From CAYYJS01 sp964472315 (GTDB lineage: Bacteria > Verrucomicrobiota > Kiritimatiellia > UBA8416), in assembly GCA_964472315.1 (NCBI GenBank), contig CAYYJS010000010.1, positions 20,117-84,116 on the forward strand: DNA of 64,000 nucleotides. Direction: 5' to 3'. How positions within the stretch are numbered: position 1 is the stretch's first letter; every line of letters starts with the position of its first letter. The notes beneath the pieces were generated by a model that saw nothing but the letters and a program-made list of their open reading frames with translations, was not told where the DNA came from and did no database searches. Shown here one piece after another: positions 19,035 to 26,968 of the stretch. The position numbers and the translations under genes were made by a program.

Positions 19035-20705
19035 TTACGTGTAGTGCAGACTGCTGCCGCCGATATACTCCCGCAGGATGGAGGTGCGCGGCACGGCGGT
19101 AGCGGGCACGGCCATGAAGTTCAGGAGAAACTCCGAGAGGCGGCGTGCCTCGGCATATTCGATGTGACTCGGTTTGACCTGCATCAGCAGGGGCTCCACG
19201 AAGGGCTTCAGAACCGCCAGTTCGTAGTCCAGCGCGGAATTGAACGTGGCGTCGGCTTCCCGCTGGAAGGGGAATATCCATTGTTTTTCGCCGCGGCGCA
19301 CCATAGGCCACATGCGTAACGTATCGAGGGCCGAATGGCCGCGATACCGGTGGTCGCGCACGAGACGGCGCATCAGCCGGTTGTCGGTCGTGGATATCCG
19401 GTTGTGGGTGTCCACCGAAAGCTGCGTCAAGGCGCTGATGTAGATGCGGTATTTGGCATCCGGCGGTATGGCGGCGGCGAGGCGGGGATTGAGCCCGTGG
19501 ATGCCTTCGACGATGAGCACCTGGCGCTCCTTCAGGCGCAGACGCTCGCCGCGGTACTCGCGCGTCTTGAGACCGAAATTGAAGCGGGGAATCGCGATCT
19601 CGCCGCCGGCGATCAGCGTCGCGAGGTCGCGGTTGAACAGTTCGAGATCGACGGCCTCCAGGTGCTCGTAATCGGGCTTGCCGTCGTCGCCGACGGGGTT
19701 GCGGTCCTCGCCGACGAAGTAGTCGTCGGTGGAGAGCGTAATAGGATTGCGTCCGTTGACGCGCAGGTGCGTCGTGAGCCGCTTGGCAAATGTGGTCTTG
19801 CCGGCGGAGGATGGGCCGGCGATCAGGATGACGCGGACGGCGTCGCGACGCTGGGCGATGTGCTCGGCGATCGCCGCCAGCTTCTTCTCGTGAAGCGCTT
19901 CGGCCGTCATGATGAAGTCATCGATCTCGCGTTCCGCCACGATCTCGTTCAACCTGCCGACGGTGGTGACGCCGAGAATGCGGCCCCAGGCCTTGTGCTC
20001 CTGGTAGATGTGGAACAGATGCGGCTGGTCTTCGAATGCGGGGACTGTGTGCGGGGTGTCCCGATCCGGGAGGTGGATCACGAACCCCGGCGCGTAATGC
20101 ACGAGCGCGAACGTCTGGAGCATGCCGGTCGACGGCGCCAGCGGTCCGTGCGCGAGGTCGCAAAAGCCGTCGCAGCAATGCACGACGACACGGGGCGGAT
20201 TACGGTGCTTCAGCAGGCCTGCCTTCTCGGGAAGCCCGCGGGCATCGAACTCCCGCACGGCGTCCATGAATGCGACCTTGCGACGCTCGATCGGCATGTC
20301 GCGCCGGACGAGTTCGCGCATGTGCGCATCGATGGCTTCCAGTTCCTCGGTCTGGATGCCGCCATGGACGTGCGCATGGCTGAACTGGCAGTAAAGCCCG
20401 AGGCCGAGCGAATGCTCCACCGAAAACTGGGCGGTCGGGAACACGTCACGCACGGCCTTTGCCAGCAGGAAGCAGAGCGAACGACGGTAGACGCGCCACC
20501 CGTGCGCCGATCCCATCGTCAGGAACTCCACCTGGCTGTTGACGGTCAACGGGTACGACAACGACACGAGGTCGTTGTTCACGAGCGCGGCGATATACGG
20601 TAAACCATCGGCCGAGTTGCGGCTGGGCAGCAACTCGTCGACGCGCGTGCCGGGGGCGCAAGACACGCCTTCCTGTCTATCGAGCGAGACGACGATCCCA
20701 TTCAT
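19035..20705 (-). CDS. TGS/ThrRS-like domain fused to uridine kinase (nucleoside kinase family)
   Basis: A 556-aa cytoplasmic fusion protein. Residues 1-70 resemble a TGS domain. Residues ~70-270 look like the threonyl-tRNA synthetase second additional domain (FSVEHSLGLGLYCQF, then QLSVDTHN-type spacing is absent). Residues ~290-500 are a uridine-kinase/PRK P-loop domain with Walker A AGPSSAGKTTFAKRL and DDYFVGEDRNPVG, YEHLEAVD and IVEGIHGLNP. Uridine kinase phosphorylates uridine or cytidine; proteins with this fusion occur in Thermotoga and several other phyla, and their physiological substrate is not settled. It is a single gene; the ATG at 20705 is the only reasonable start. Confidence 0.88.
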   Translation of the reverse strand: MNGIVVSLDRQEGVSCAPGTRVDELLPSRNSADGLPYIAALVNNDLVSLSYPLTVNSQVEFLTMGSAHGWRVYRRSLCFLLAKAVRDVFPTAQFSVEHSLGLGLYCQFSHAHVHGGIQTEELEAIDAHMRELVRRDMPIERRKVAFMDAVREFDARGLPEKAGLLKHRNPPRVVVHCCDGFCDLAHGPLAPSTGMLQTFALVHYAPGFVIHLPDRDTPHTVPAFEDQPHLFHIYQEHKAWGRILGVTTVGRLNEIVAEREIDDFIMTAEALHEKKLAAIAEHIAQRRDAVRVILIAGPSSAGKTTFAKRLTTHLRVNGRNPITLSTDDYFVGEDRNPVGDDGKPDYEHLEAVDLELFNRDLATLIAGGEIAIPRFNFGLKTREYRGERLRLKERQVLIVEGIHGLNPRLAAAIPPDAKYRIYISALTQLSVDTHNRISTTDNRLMRRLVRDHRYRGHSALDTLRMWPMVRRGEKQWIFPFQREADATFNSALDYELAVLKPFVEPLLMQVKPSHIEYAEARRLSEFLLNFMAVPATAVPRTSILREYIGGSSLHYT

Positions 20706-20754
20706 GGGGGAGAGGTTAGCAGGCCGGCCCGTGCGGCGGAAGGCGAAAGGTGCG

Positions 20755-21351
20755 CTAACGGCACTGGTAGATTCCGCGCTTGGCCAGGTATTGCTGGTGG
20801 CAATCCTCGGCGCGGTAAAATGTGACGGCCGGCTCTATCCGTGTCGCGATCGGTCGCCGCCCGTACTGTTTCGACCGCGACAGCGCATCGCGCGAAGACT
20901 CGGCCGCGACCCGTTGCGCGTCGTCATGATAGAAGATCGCCGACCGGTACTGAAAGCCGACATCGGGTCCCTGTCGATCGACTTGCGTGGGATCGTGCGC
21001 CTTCCAGAGGATGTCCAGCAACGCCGCGTACGACACGACCGACGGGTCGAAGACGACCTCGACAGCTTCGGCGTGACCGGTGTCCCCCGCGCATACCTGC
21101 TTGTACGTCGGCTCCGGCGTGTGGCCGCCCGTGTAGCCGACGGCGGTGGACGCAACGCCCTTGACTTGACGAAACGTCTCCTCGACACCCCAGAAGCACC
21201 CCGCCGCGAATGTGGCCTTTTCCATGGCTGCACCATCCTCTATTTCCGTCCCGACACGCCGCTCGCCCGATGCGCTCGCCGGTCGCACGACGCCGATGTC
21301 GAACAACGCACCAAGCGCGACACACGTCAACAGTGTCAGAGTCCTACGCAT
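20755..21351 (-). CDS. msrA: peptide methionine sulfoxide reductase MsrA, exported form
   Basis: Reduces methionine S-sulfoxide in proteins. The 198-aa product carries a signal peptide (LTLLTCVALGALFDIG) ahead of the catalytic domain, so it should act in the periplasm. The core starts KATFAAGCFWGVEETFRQV, with the nucleophilic Cys in GCFWG, followed by GYTGGHTPEPTY, the HAEAVEV motif and SAIFYHDDAQ. The C-terminus (QQYLAKRGIYQCR) has a Cys that may serve as resolving residue. No MsrB is fused or adjacent. How the exported enzyme is re-reduced is unknown, because no thioredoxin-like gene lies nearby. Confidence 0.95.
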   Translation of the reverse strand: MRRTLTLLTCVALGALFDIGVVRPASASGERRVGTEIEDGAAMEKATFAAGCFWGVEETFRQVKGVASTAVGYTGGHTPEPTYKQVCAGDTGHAEAVEVVFDPSVVSYAALLDILWKAHDPTQVDRQGPDVGFQYRSAIFYHDDAQRVAAESSRDALSRSKQYGRRPIATRIEPAVTFYRAEDCHQQYLAKRGIYQCR

Positions 21352-21737
21352 TACACAACCTCATGCTTTTGATCAAGCACAAGTCGTGCCGATCCCCGGG
21401 CATGGGCGCATCCGCCGGGGTACGCCTTTGGCAGTCGTTGACCAACAGCCTGTTACGGATGGCGAAGAGCCCGTGTTGAATCGCCTCGGGTCCGGGCGTG
21501 TCTCTATCACCCGGCGAATGAGACACGCTCACGCTGCGGGGCGTGGGACGCCCGTCTCGGAGATCCGGGCGTACTGGGAGTAGGCACGTTTCTCCGAAAC
21601 GTGCATTCGGTGGATGAGTCCGGTGAACACGGATTCCATTGACGCCGGGCGCCACTGAACTCTAGCATGCATTCCACGAGTTGCATGCGCCATCGTCTTG
21701 GTTGCGGCAACCGCTGTCAAACAACGGGGAGGAAGCA
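21352..21737. other. 386-bp gap with a stem-loop and palindromic sequence
   Basis: No gene was recognised. The clearest element is GCACGTTT-ctccg-AAACGTGC (21584-21604), a perfect 8-bp stem with a 5-base loop. It lies next to GC-rich inverted sequence around 21530-21575 (GGGACGCCCGTCTCGG). This resembles dispersed extragenic palindromes also seen near 29.8 and 62.3 kb. The ribosome binding site GGGGAGGAAG of the next gene is at 21726-21735. Confidence 0.6.
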
Positions 21738-22625
21738 ATGAAGCGGATGGTCGTGTTGTGCGGTGTGCTGTTTTCGGTATCGTCGATGGCGTTCGGAGCG
21801 CTCTCGTATACGGCTGTGACCAAGGCCAAGGGTGGTCCCGGCGCGGATATGCAGGATGGGACGATCAAGGGTCTGGCGGACGGCACGCAAGCCCGCGTCG
21901 AGTTCGTGGAGGGGCGTAACCCGATGGCCAAACCGGGTTCCTATATCGTCACGAAGGATGCCGGCAAGACCGTGACTCTGGTCAACCCGGCGGAGCGCAC
22001 CTACATGCGGTGGGACATCGAGAAGTTCACGGCCGCCGCGGGCGACGTGATGAAGGCCATGGGGTCGTTCATGACGATTACGGTGAAGGATCACAAGGTG
22101 GAGAAGCTCATCGACGAGGCGGGGCCGAAGATGTTGGGGCGCGCGACGCGGCATGTGAAGGTCAAGACGTCGTACACCATGGAGACGTCCGTGATGGGCA
22201 TGAAGCAGTCCCAGGCGCAGAGCCGTATCGACGAGATTTGGGCCACGACCAAGGTGGATGAGGAAGGTCTGATGTTCTGGTCGAAGCAACAGCGCATCCG
22301 CACGGGGAACGAGAGCATCGACAAGTTGATCGAAGCCGAGCTCTCGCAAATCCAGGGCTTCCCACTCAAGCGCATCACGGAGACCACCATGACCGATCGT
22401 GGGCGCGCGCAGACCACGACCGTCACCTTCGAAGTCACCGCGCTCGAGAACGCCAAGGCCCCCGCCGGGGCGTTCGATGTGCCGGCCGGCTACAAGGAAG
22501 AGACGATGGAGTTGCCAAACGTGTCTGAGGCCGGTGAGCAAGAGGCGGATGACGACCGCGGCCGGCCCAAGGCGCAGACGAACCCCATGGACTCTTTGCG
22601 CAAGATGTTCGGTCCGTCGAAGTAG
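21738..22625 (+). CDS. exported DUF4412-like protein of unknown function
   Basis: A 295-aa protein with a signal peptide (VVLCGVLFSVSSMAFGA), predicted periplasmic. The mature part is a mainly beta domain: VEFVEGRNPMAKPGSYIVTK, VTLVNPAERTYMRWD, a central VKTSYTMETSVMGMKQ, and FEVTALENAKAPAGAFDVPA near the end. This recalls DUF4412/LolA-like folds that bind lipids, but that is a resemblance, not proof. The C-terminal 30 residues are acidic then basic and probably disordered. The ATG at 21738 follows GGGGAGGAAG. An imperfect GC hairpin downstream (22650-22676) might end transcription. No operon partner is obvious. Confidence 0.75.
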   Translation: MKRMVVLCGVLFSVSSMAFGALSYTAVTKAKGGPGADMQDGTIKGLADGTQARVEFVEGRNPMAKPGSYIVTKDAGKTVTLVNPAERTYMRWDIEKFTAAAGDVMKAMGSFMTITVKDHKVEKLIDEAGPKMLGRATRHVKVKTSYTMETSVMGMKQSQAQSRIDEIWATTKVDEEGLMFWSKQQRIRTGNESIDKLIEAELSQIQGFPLKRITETTMTDRGRAQTTTVTFEVTALENAKAPAGAFDVPAGYKEETMELPNVSEAGEQEADDDRGRPKAQTNPMDSLRKMFGPSK

Positions 22626-22753
22626 ACGGCGACGGTTGGCGCCCGGCTTCCGGAGAGGGGTGGGTGGGGGCTCCGGGGCATGACGCGGCTGTTGAAATCC
22701 GCCATGCGCGGTGCGAGTCCCGGCGGATGGCGGCGAGGGTCTGGGGGTGGTAC

Positions 22754-23755
22754 ATGACACGAAAGCGTGCGCGGGGCGCACATGCGGAGGGTGCGGTCGG
22801 CGGTTCGCCGCGGGGGCCGGGGTGGTCGCCGCGCATGGCGTTGACGCGCGTTCTCGACGTGCAGTACCGGGCCGTGGTGGACAACGAAGATGGCGTCCTC
22901 GGTGGCGCCGACGTCGCGGCGCTGCACGATATGCGAGTGGCCTGCCGGCGTTTCCGCGAGGCCGTGCGGTTCTATGACGGCATCCTGCGTCCGGCCGCGT
23001 CGCGTGTCCTCGTGCGCGACATCAAGTGGCTGGGCGGCGTGCTGGGCAAGGTGCGCGATGTCGACGTCATGTGTCGTGAACTATGCCGGGCGAGTCGGTT
23101 GCTCGGCGCGCGCGACCGCAAGGCGGCGGCGGCCTACCACCGGTGGCTGTACCGGCGCCACGACCGACTGCAGCAGGCGATGCTGACCGGGTTGCGATCG
23201 CGCCGCATGACGGCGGTTCGGACACGCATGGCGGCGTTGACCACGGGCGCCGCCCGCTTCTGGCGCCCCGACGCGCCAGGCGACCTGGGATTGTACGCCG
23301 TGCCGGTCTTTGACCGGCTTTTGCGCCGGGTGCTGCGGAAAGGCCGACGTCTGGACGATCAGTCCTCGGACGCGAAGTTGCACCGGTTGAGGGCGGCATG
23401 CAAGCGACTGCGCTACGCGGCGGAGTTTCTGGAGGATGCCAATGGCCGGAAAATGGGCCTTTTCGCCCGCGAGACGAAGCGCGTACAGGATCTGCTCGGC
23501 GACCATCAGGACGTCGTGGTGCTCCTGGCGCAGGTGCGGCACGACTTGGTGTCGTATCCGGACGGCGGTCCGGACGGTATCGACGCGGGCGGGTTGCGGA
23601 GAATCGAGCGTCTGCTGCTTAAGCGTCAGCGCGCGTTGCGTCGCCGCTACTCCGACGTCTGGCGCCGTTTCGTATCCGAACGCGTGCAACGCCTGTCGAA
23701 AACGCTGAATCCGGTTGAAAGCGGCGGGGGCGGCGTGCTAGCATCTTCCGCATGA
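22754..23755 (+). CDS. CHAD domain protein
   Basis: A 333-aa, strongly basic helical protein. CHAD domains have conserved histidines and arginines that bind polyphosphate, and many localise to polyphosphate granules. Signatures visible are LHDMRVACRRFREAVRFYDG near residue 55, VRDVDVMC, then KLHRLRAACKRLRYAAEFLE and RVQDLLGDHQDVVVLL in the second half, giving the usual two-fold helical repeat. No CYTH phosphatase domain is fused or adjacent, unlike many relatives. The ATG at 22754 after GGGGGTGG is preferred to an upstream start in a less likely N-terminus. The stop overlaps the deacetylase start by ATGA. Confidence 0.9.
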   Translation: MTRKRARGAHAEGAVGGSPRGPGWSPRMALTRVLDVQYRAVVDNEDGVLGGADVAALHDMRVACRRFREAVRFYDGILRPAASRVLVRDIKWLGGVLGKVRDVDVMCRELCRASRLLGARDRKAAAAYHRWLYRRHDRLQQAMLTGLRSRRMTAVRTRMAALTTGAARFWRPDAPGDLGLYAVPVFDRLLRRVLRKGRRLDDQSSDAKLHRLRAACKRLRYAAEFLEDANGRKMGLFARETKRVQDLLGDHQDVVVLLAQVRHDLVSYPDGGPDGIDAGGLRRIERLLLKRQRALRRRYSDVWRRFVSERVQRLSKTLNPVESGGGGVLASSA

Positions 23756-24726
23756 AGAATCGCGTGGCCATATCGGCAGCCGTCTGGGTACTTGCGCTGC
23801 AAACCGCGCGGGCCGCGGCGCCGTATCTGGAGGTGGCGAAGTTCGCCGGCGACCGCATCTGCGCGGTGAGCCTGACCTTTGACGACGGCACGCCCGGGCA
23901 ACTCGTCCGCGGGGTCAAGACGCTGGATAAGTACGGTTTGCGGGCGACCTTTTTCATCAACACCGCGCCGGTGGAGACCAGCCCCATCGGCTCCTGGATG
24001 ACGTGGGACGCATGGAAGGCGGCAGCGGAGACGGGGCACGAAATCGGTAGTCACACGAAGACGCATGTATCGCTGCTGCAGACCCGGGACACGAAGCGCG
24101 TGCGAGATGAAGTAGTGGGTGCGGCGGATCTGATTGCCGAGCGGATTGGGGTGCGTCCGATCTCGTTCGCCTATCCGTTCAGCGAGGCGTCGCCGGAGGC
24201 CGAGAAACTCGTGCTCGAGACGTACACGCTTGACCGCAGTCACTGCCGGATATGGGGCGGCGAGCGGTTCACGGCGGCGCGCGGCATCCGGAACATCGAG
24301 CAGGCTCTCGAAAAAGGCGAGTGGTTTTTCTGCATGCTGCATGGTATCGACGAGCAGACCTTCAGTCCAATCACGCAGGCGGACTTGGAGGCCATCGCCG
24401 CATACCTGGCCAGCCATCGCGACAAGATATGGACGGACACCTACGGAAACGTCGGTCGTTACATCCGCGAACGAGGTGCCGCCCAGATTGTAACCAAGGT
24501 GGTTGAGGGGGGCTTTGGGTTCCGCCTGCTGCTCACCGGCGAACTCAGTCATCCCGAGACGCTGACGGTCCCACTGACGGTCAGAATACCGCTTGACGGC
24601 CATCCCGCCGACCGTGTGGCGATCAGTCAGGGGCCGGCGACACTGACGCCGACCAAGGGCCGACGTGCGGACGAATTGCTTGTGGACGTGGTCCCGGGGA
24701 GCGACTGGGTCACCGTGCTCTGGTAG
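23752..24726 (+). CDS. exported polysaccharide deacetylase (NodB domain)
   Basis: A 324-aa protein with an N-terminal signal peptide (VAISAAVWVLALQTARA). The NodB fold shows motif 1 LTFDDGTPGQL with the metal-binding Asp pair, motif 2 HEIGSHTKTHVSL with the two metal-binding His, motif 3 ISFAYPFSEAS (an RxxY variant) and a late MLHGIDE. It should remove acetyl groups from an N-acetylated or O-acetylated glycan outside the cytoplasm. Residues ~245-324 form a beta domain of unknown role. It is translationally coupled to the CHAD gene by a 4-bp overlap, an unusual partnership. Confidence 0.9.
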   Translation: MKNRVAISAAVWVLALQTARAAAPYLEVAKFAGDRICAVSLTFDDGTPGQLVRGVKTLDKYGLRATFFINTAPVETSPIGSWMTWDAWKAAAETGHEIGSHTKTHVSLLQTRDTKRVRDEVVGAADLIAERIGVRPISFAYPFSEASPEAEKLVLETYTLDRSHCRIWGGERFTAARGIRNIEQALEKGEWFFCMLHGIDEQTFSPITQADLEAIAAYLASHRDKIWTDTYGNVGRYIRERGAAQIVTKVVEGGFGFRLLLTGELSHPETLTVPLTVRIPLDGHPADRVAISQGPATLTPTKGRRADELLVDVVPGSDWVTVLW

Positions 24727-24732
24727 ATGGCG

Positions 24733-24942
24733 TCAGCGCGTGAACTGCGCCTCGCGCGGGGAGGGGAACTCGATACGCTCGCCCAGTTCCTCCGTTACGT
24801 AACGACGAAACTGTGTGGCGTAGCGCAGGGCCCAATCCATCTCGGCCATCAGTCCCAAATCCCTGCCTGCCTTCTCGGACTCGATCCACTTGTGTCGATC
24901 GATCTCCGCCATCTGGAGCTGAATGAACTGATGAAACGTCAT
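24733..24942 (-). CDS. small conserved-looking hypothetical protein
   Basis: A 69-aa soluble, helical, charged protein (MTFHQFIQLQMAEIDRHKW, then LMAEMDWALRYATQFRRY). I do not recognise a family. The coding call rests on protein-like composition, an ATG at 24942 with a purine-rich GGAG stretch upstream, and a position that fits the 3' end of the convergent deacetylase gene (6 bp apart) without overlap. The MDWALRYATQF stretch is the sort found in small helix-turn proteins, but no DNA-binding motif is clear. The 168 bases upstream hold nothing else. Confidence 0.6.
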   Translation of the reverse strand: MTFHQFIQLQMAEIDRHKWIESEKAGRDLGLMAEMDWALRYATQFRRYVTEELGERIEFPSPREAQFTR

Positions 24943-25110
24943 ATGTCGTTCCGTCGCTCTCCGATAAGCCTGCTTACCGTTTTAGGTACTTAAGCGCATA
25001 CCGTGCCTCGAAATCAAGCCCGAAAACGCGACTTTTGGATTGAACGGACCATGGTGCTCCTGTAGCGTACCCATCCGTTCGTCCATTTGTCCGTACCTCA
25101 GTTCCGCGCT

Positions 25111-25887
25111 ATGGCCATGCTTGCGACTTTTCTCGGCACCGGCACTTCGGTTGGCGTTCCCGTGATCGGGTGCGAGTGCGCGGTCTGCACATCGCCCAAC
25201 CCCAGAAACCGCCGTCGCCGCACCAGCCTGTACCTGGTCGCCGGAACGACCCATCTGCTGGTGGATACGCCGCCCGATTTCCGCGAGCAGGCGCTCCAAT
25301 ACCGGTTGCCCCGCGTCGATGCCGTTCTGTTCACGCATGCGCACGCCGACCATATTTTCGGGTTTGACGATATTCGACGCTTCAACACCCTTCAGGACAG
25401 CGCGATTCCCGCATATGGCGGCCCCGACACCATCGCGGATTTGCAGCGGGTCTTCAACTACGTGGGCACCGAGCGCATACCGGGCTTCTATCGCCCACGC
25501 ATCACGTTCAACCCGATCGCCGGGCCATTCGACATCGGCGGCGTCCGCATCGCGGCAATCCCCGTCGAGCATGGCACGGGCGAAACCCTGGGGTTCATCT
25601 TCGAATACGAGCGGCGGCGACTGGCTTACATACCTGACTGCCACGCGATATCGGAGGCGAGCCTTGCGATCCTCGGCGCGCCGGATGTCATGGTTCTCGA
25701 TGCCTTGCGCAACCGTCCGCACCGTACGCACCTGACGGTGGGGGACAGCGTGGCGCTGCTCGGGCGTATTGGCGCGCGCCAGTCCTACCTGACCCATCTC
25801 TGCCATGAGGTCGACCACGACGCCGTACAGGCATCGCTCCCTCCTGGTATCGACGTTGCCTACGATGGGCTCGCGATCGCCTGTTAG
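25111..25887 (+). CDS. metallo-beta-lactamase fold hydrolase, PhnP-like
   Basis: A 258-aa metal-dependent hydrolase. It begins MAMLATFLGTGTSVGVPVIG followed by CECAVCTS and NPRNRRRRTSLYL, the opening of PhnP-type phosphodiesterases. The metal site is seen in FTHAHADHIFGFDDIR (HxHxDH) and later ipvEHGTGETLGF, IPDC and LTHLCHEVDHD. PhnP opens cyclic ribosyl phosphates in phosphonate use, but no phn gene is nearby, so the substrate is open; relatives act on other cyclic phosphodiesters or octanoyl esters (LipB-linked). The ATG at 25111 is preferred to an upstream TTG at 25087. Confidence 0.88.
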   Translation: MAMLATFLGTGTSVGVPVIGCECAVCTSPNPRNRRRRTSLYLVAGTTHLLVDTPPDFREQALQYRLPRVDAVLFTHAHADHIFGFDDIRRFNTLQDSAIPAYGGPDTIADLQRVFNYVGTERIPGFYRPRITFNPIAGPFDIGGVRIAAIPVEHGTGETLGFIFEYERRRLAYIPDCHAISEASLAILGAPDVMVLDALRNRPHRTHLTVGDSVALLGRIGARQSYLTHLCHEVDHDAVQASLPPGIDVAYDGLAIAC

Positions 25888-25924
25888 ACGCTGAACACCA
25901 CGGGAAGACATGGGAGACGAGGGT

Positions 25925-26869
25925 ATGGAGAAAATCGGCATCGGTCTTTACGGAACGAACGGGCACCAGATCCAGAATCATCTGGTGAACCATGCGGGGG
26001 CCGAACTGGTCGGTGTGGCGGCCATGGACGCGGCCGCACTGCCGGAGTCCTTGCGTGGGGTGCCGGCGTACGCGTCGCTGGAGGAACTGCTGTCTGACGA
26101 CCGGATCCAGCTTGTCAGTCTCTGTTCGCCCACGCGCCGCGAACAGGCGGCGCAGGCTGTGGCGTGCCTGCGGGCGGGGCGACATGTCTATGCCGAAAAG
26201 CCGTGCGCGATGACCGAGGACGATCTCGACGCCATCATCGCCACGAGCCGGCGAACCGGGAAGCGGTTCCACGAGATGGCCGGTACGGTTGTGGATCGGC
26301 CCTACGGCGCGATGCGACAGGCCGTGCTCGGCGGCGACATCGGAGAGGTCGTGCAGGTATTCGCACAGAAGAGCTACCCTTGGATGGAGCGGCGTCCCGC
26401 CAACGAAGACATCGACGGCGGACTGGCGCGACAGGTTGGCATCTACGTCGCCCGGTTCGTCGAGCACATCGCCTGTCGGCGGATCGCGTCGATCCGGCTC
26501 GTCGAGACGCGCCATGGCAACGCGGACCCGATCGGCGGCTCGCGAATGGCTGTCGGCCTGCAGATGACGCTGGCGGGCGGCGGCATCGCCTCGGGCATCT
26601 GCAACTACCTCAATCCGATGGGCAAGCGCATCTGGGGCTACGAGATTCTGCGCATCTTCGGGACCAGGGGTGTTGTCGAGTCCGATGCCGACACCGGCGT
26701 GGCAAGCGTGATTCCGCTCGACGGGGTGCCGCGCGCGCTCGACCTTGCGGGACTGCCGCGCGACTACTTCGACCTGTTCATCGACTCCCTGCGCGACGGC
26801 GCCTCCATGCCGCTTTCGCTCGAAGACGAACTGAGCCCGACGCGGTGGGTTATCCGGGCCAAGGCCTGA
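25925..26869 (+). CDS. Gfo/Idh/MocA family oxidoreductase
   Basis: A 314-aa NAD(P)-dependent dehydrogenase. The N-terminal Rossmann domain begins MEKIGIGLYGTNGHQIQ (a variant of GxGxxG) and includes the family lysine motif HVYAEKPCAMTEDD near residue 95. The C-terminal alpha/beta domain has DIDGGLARQVGIYVARFVEH in place of the usual catalytic D...H arrangement. Relatives oxidise sugars, inositols or related polyols. The substrate is unknown; neighbours do not form a sugar operon. An ATG at 25910 is also possible, but GGGAGACGAGGG before 25925 favours the shorter form. Confidence 0.87.
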   Translation: MEKIGIGLYGTNGHQIQNHLVNHAGAELVGVAAMDAAALPESLRGVPAYASLEELLSDDRIQLVSLCSPTRREQAAQAVACLRAGRHVYAEKPCAMTEDDLDAIIATSRRTGKRFHEMAGTVVDRPYGAMRQAVLGGDIGEVVQVFAQKSYPWMERRPANEDIDGGLARQVGIYVARFVEHIACRRIASIRLVETRHGNADPIGGSRMAVGLQMTLAGGGIASGICNYLNPMGKRIWGYEILRIFGTRGVVESDADTGVASVIPLDGVPRALDLAGLPRDYFDLFIDSLRDGASMPLSLEDELSPTRWVIRAKA

Positions 26870-26968
26870 TTCGGAAACCCAGCAGGATCGAAAGCCACAC
26901 CGTCCGCAATCCGGAGGGGGCTGTTCGCGGCTTGACACCGCGCGCGGCGCGGCGCAAACATCGCGTGC

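Noticed and set aside
24727..24993. Coding frame on the plus strand over the small minus-strand gene
   Set aside because: The minus-strand product has more protein-like composition and a better start; the plus frame looks like its shadow.
25111..25887. Phosphonate-use locus
   Set aside because: The PhnP-like protein stands alone; no other phn gene lies within the window.
26932..26937. Sigma-70 promoter of nadB
   Set aside because: TTGACA is present, but no acceptable -10 box lies at proper spacing.
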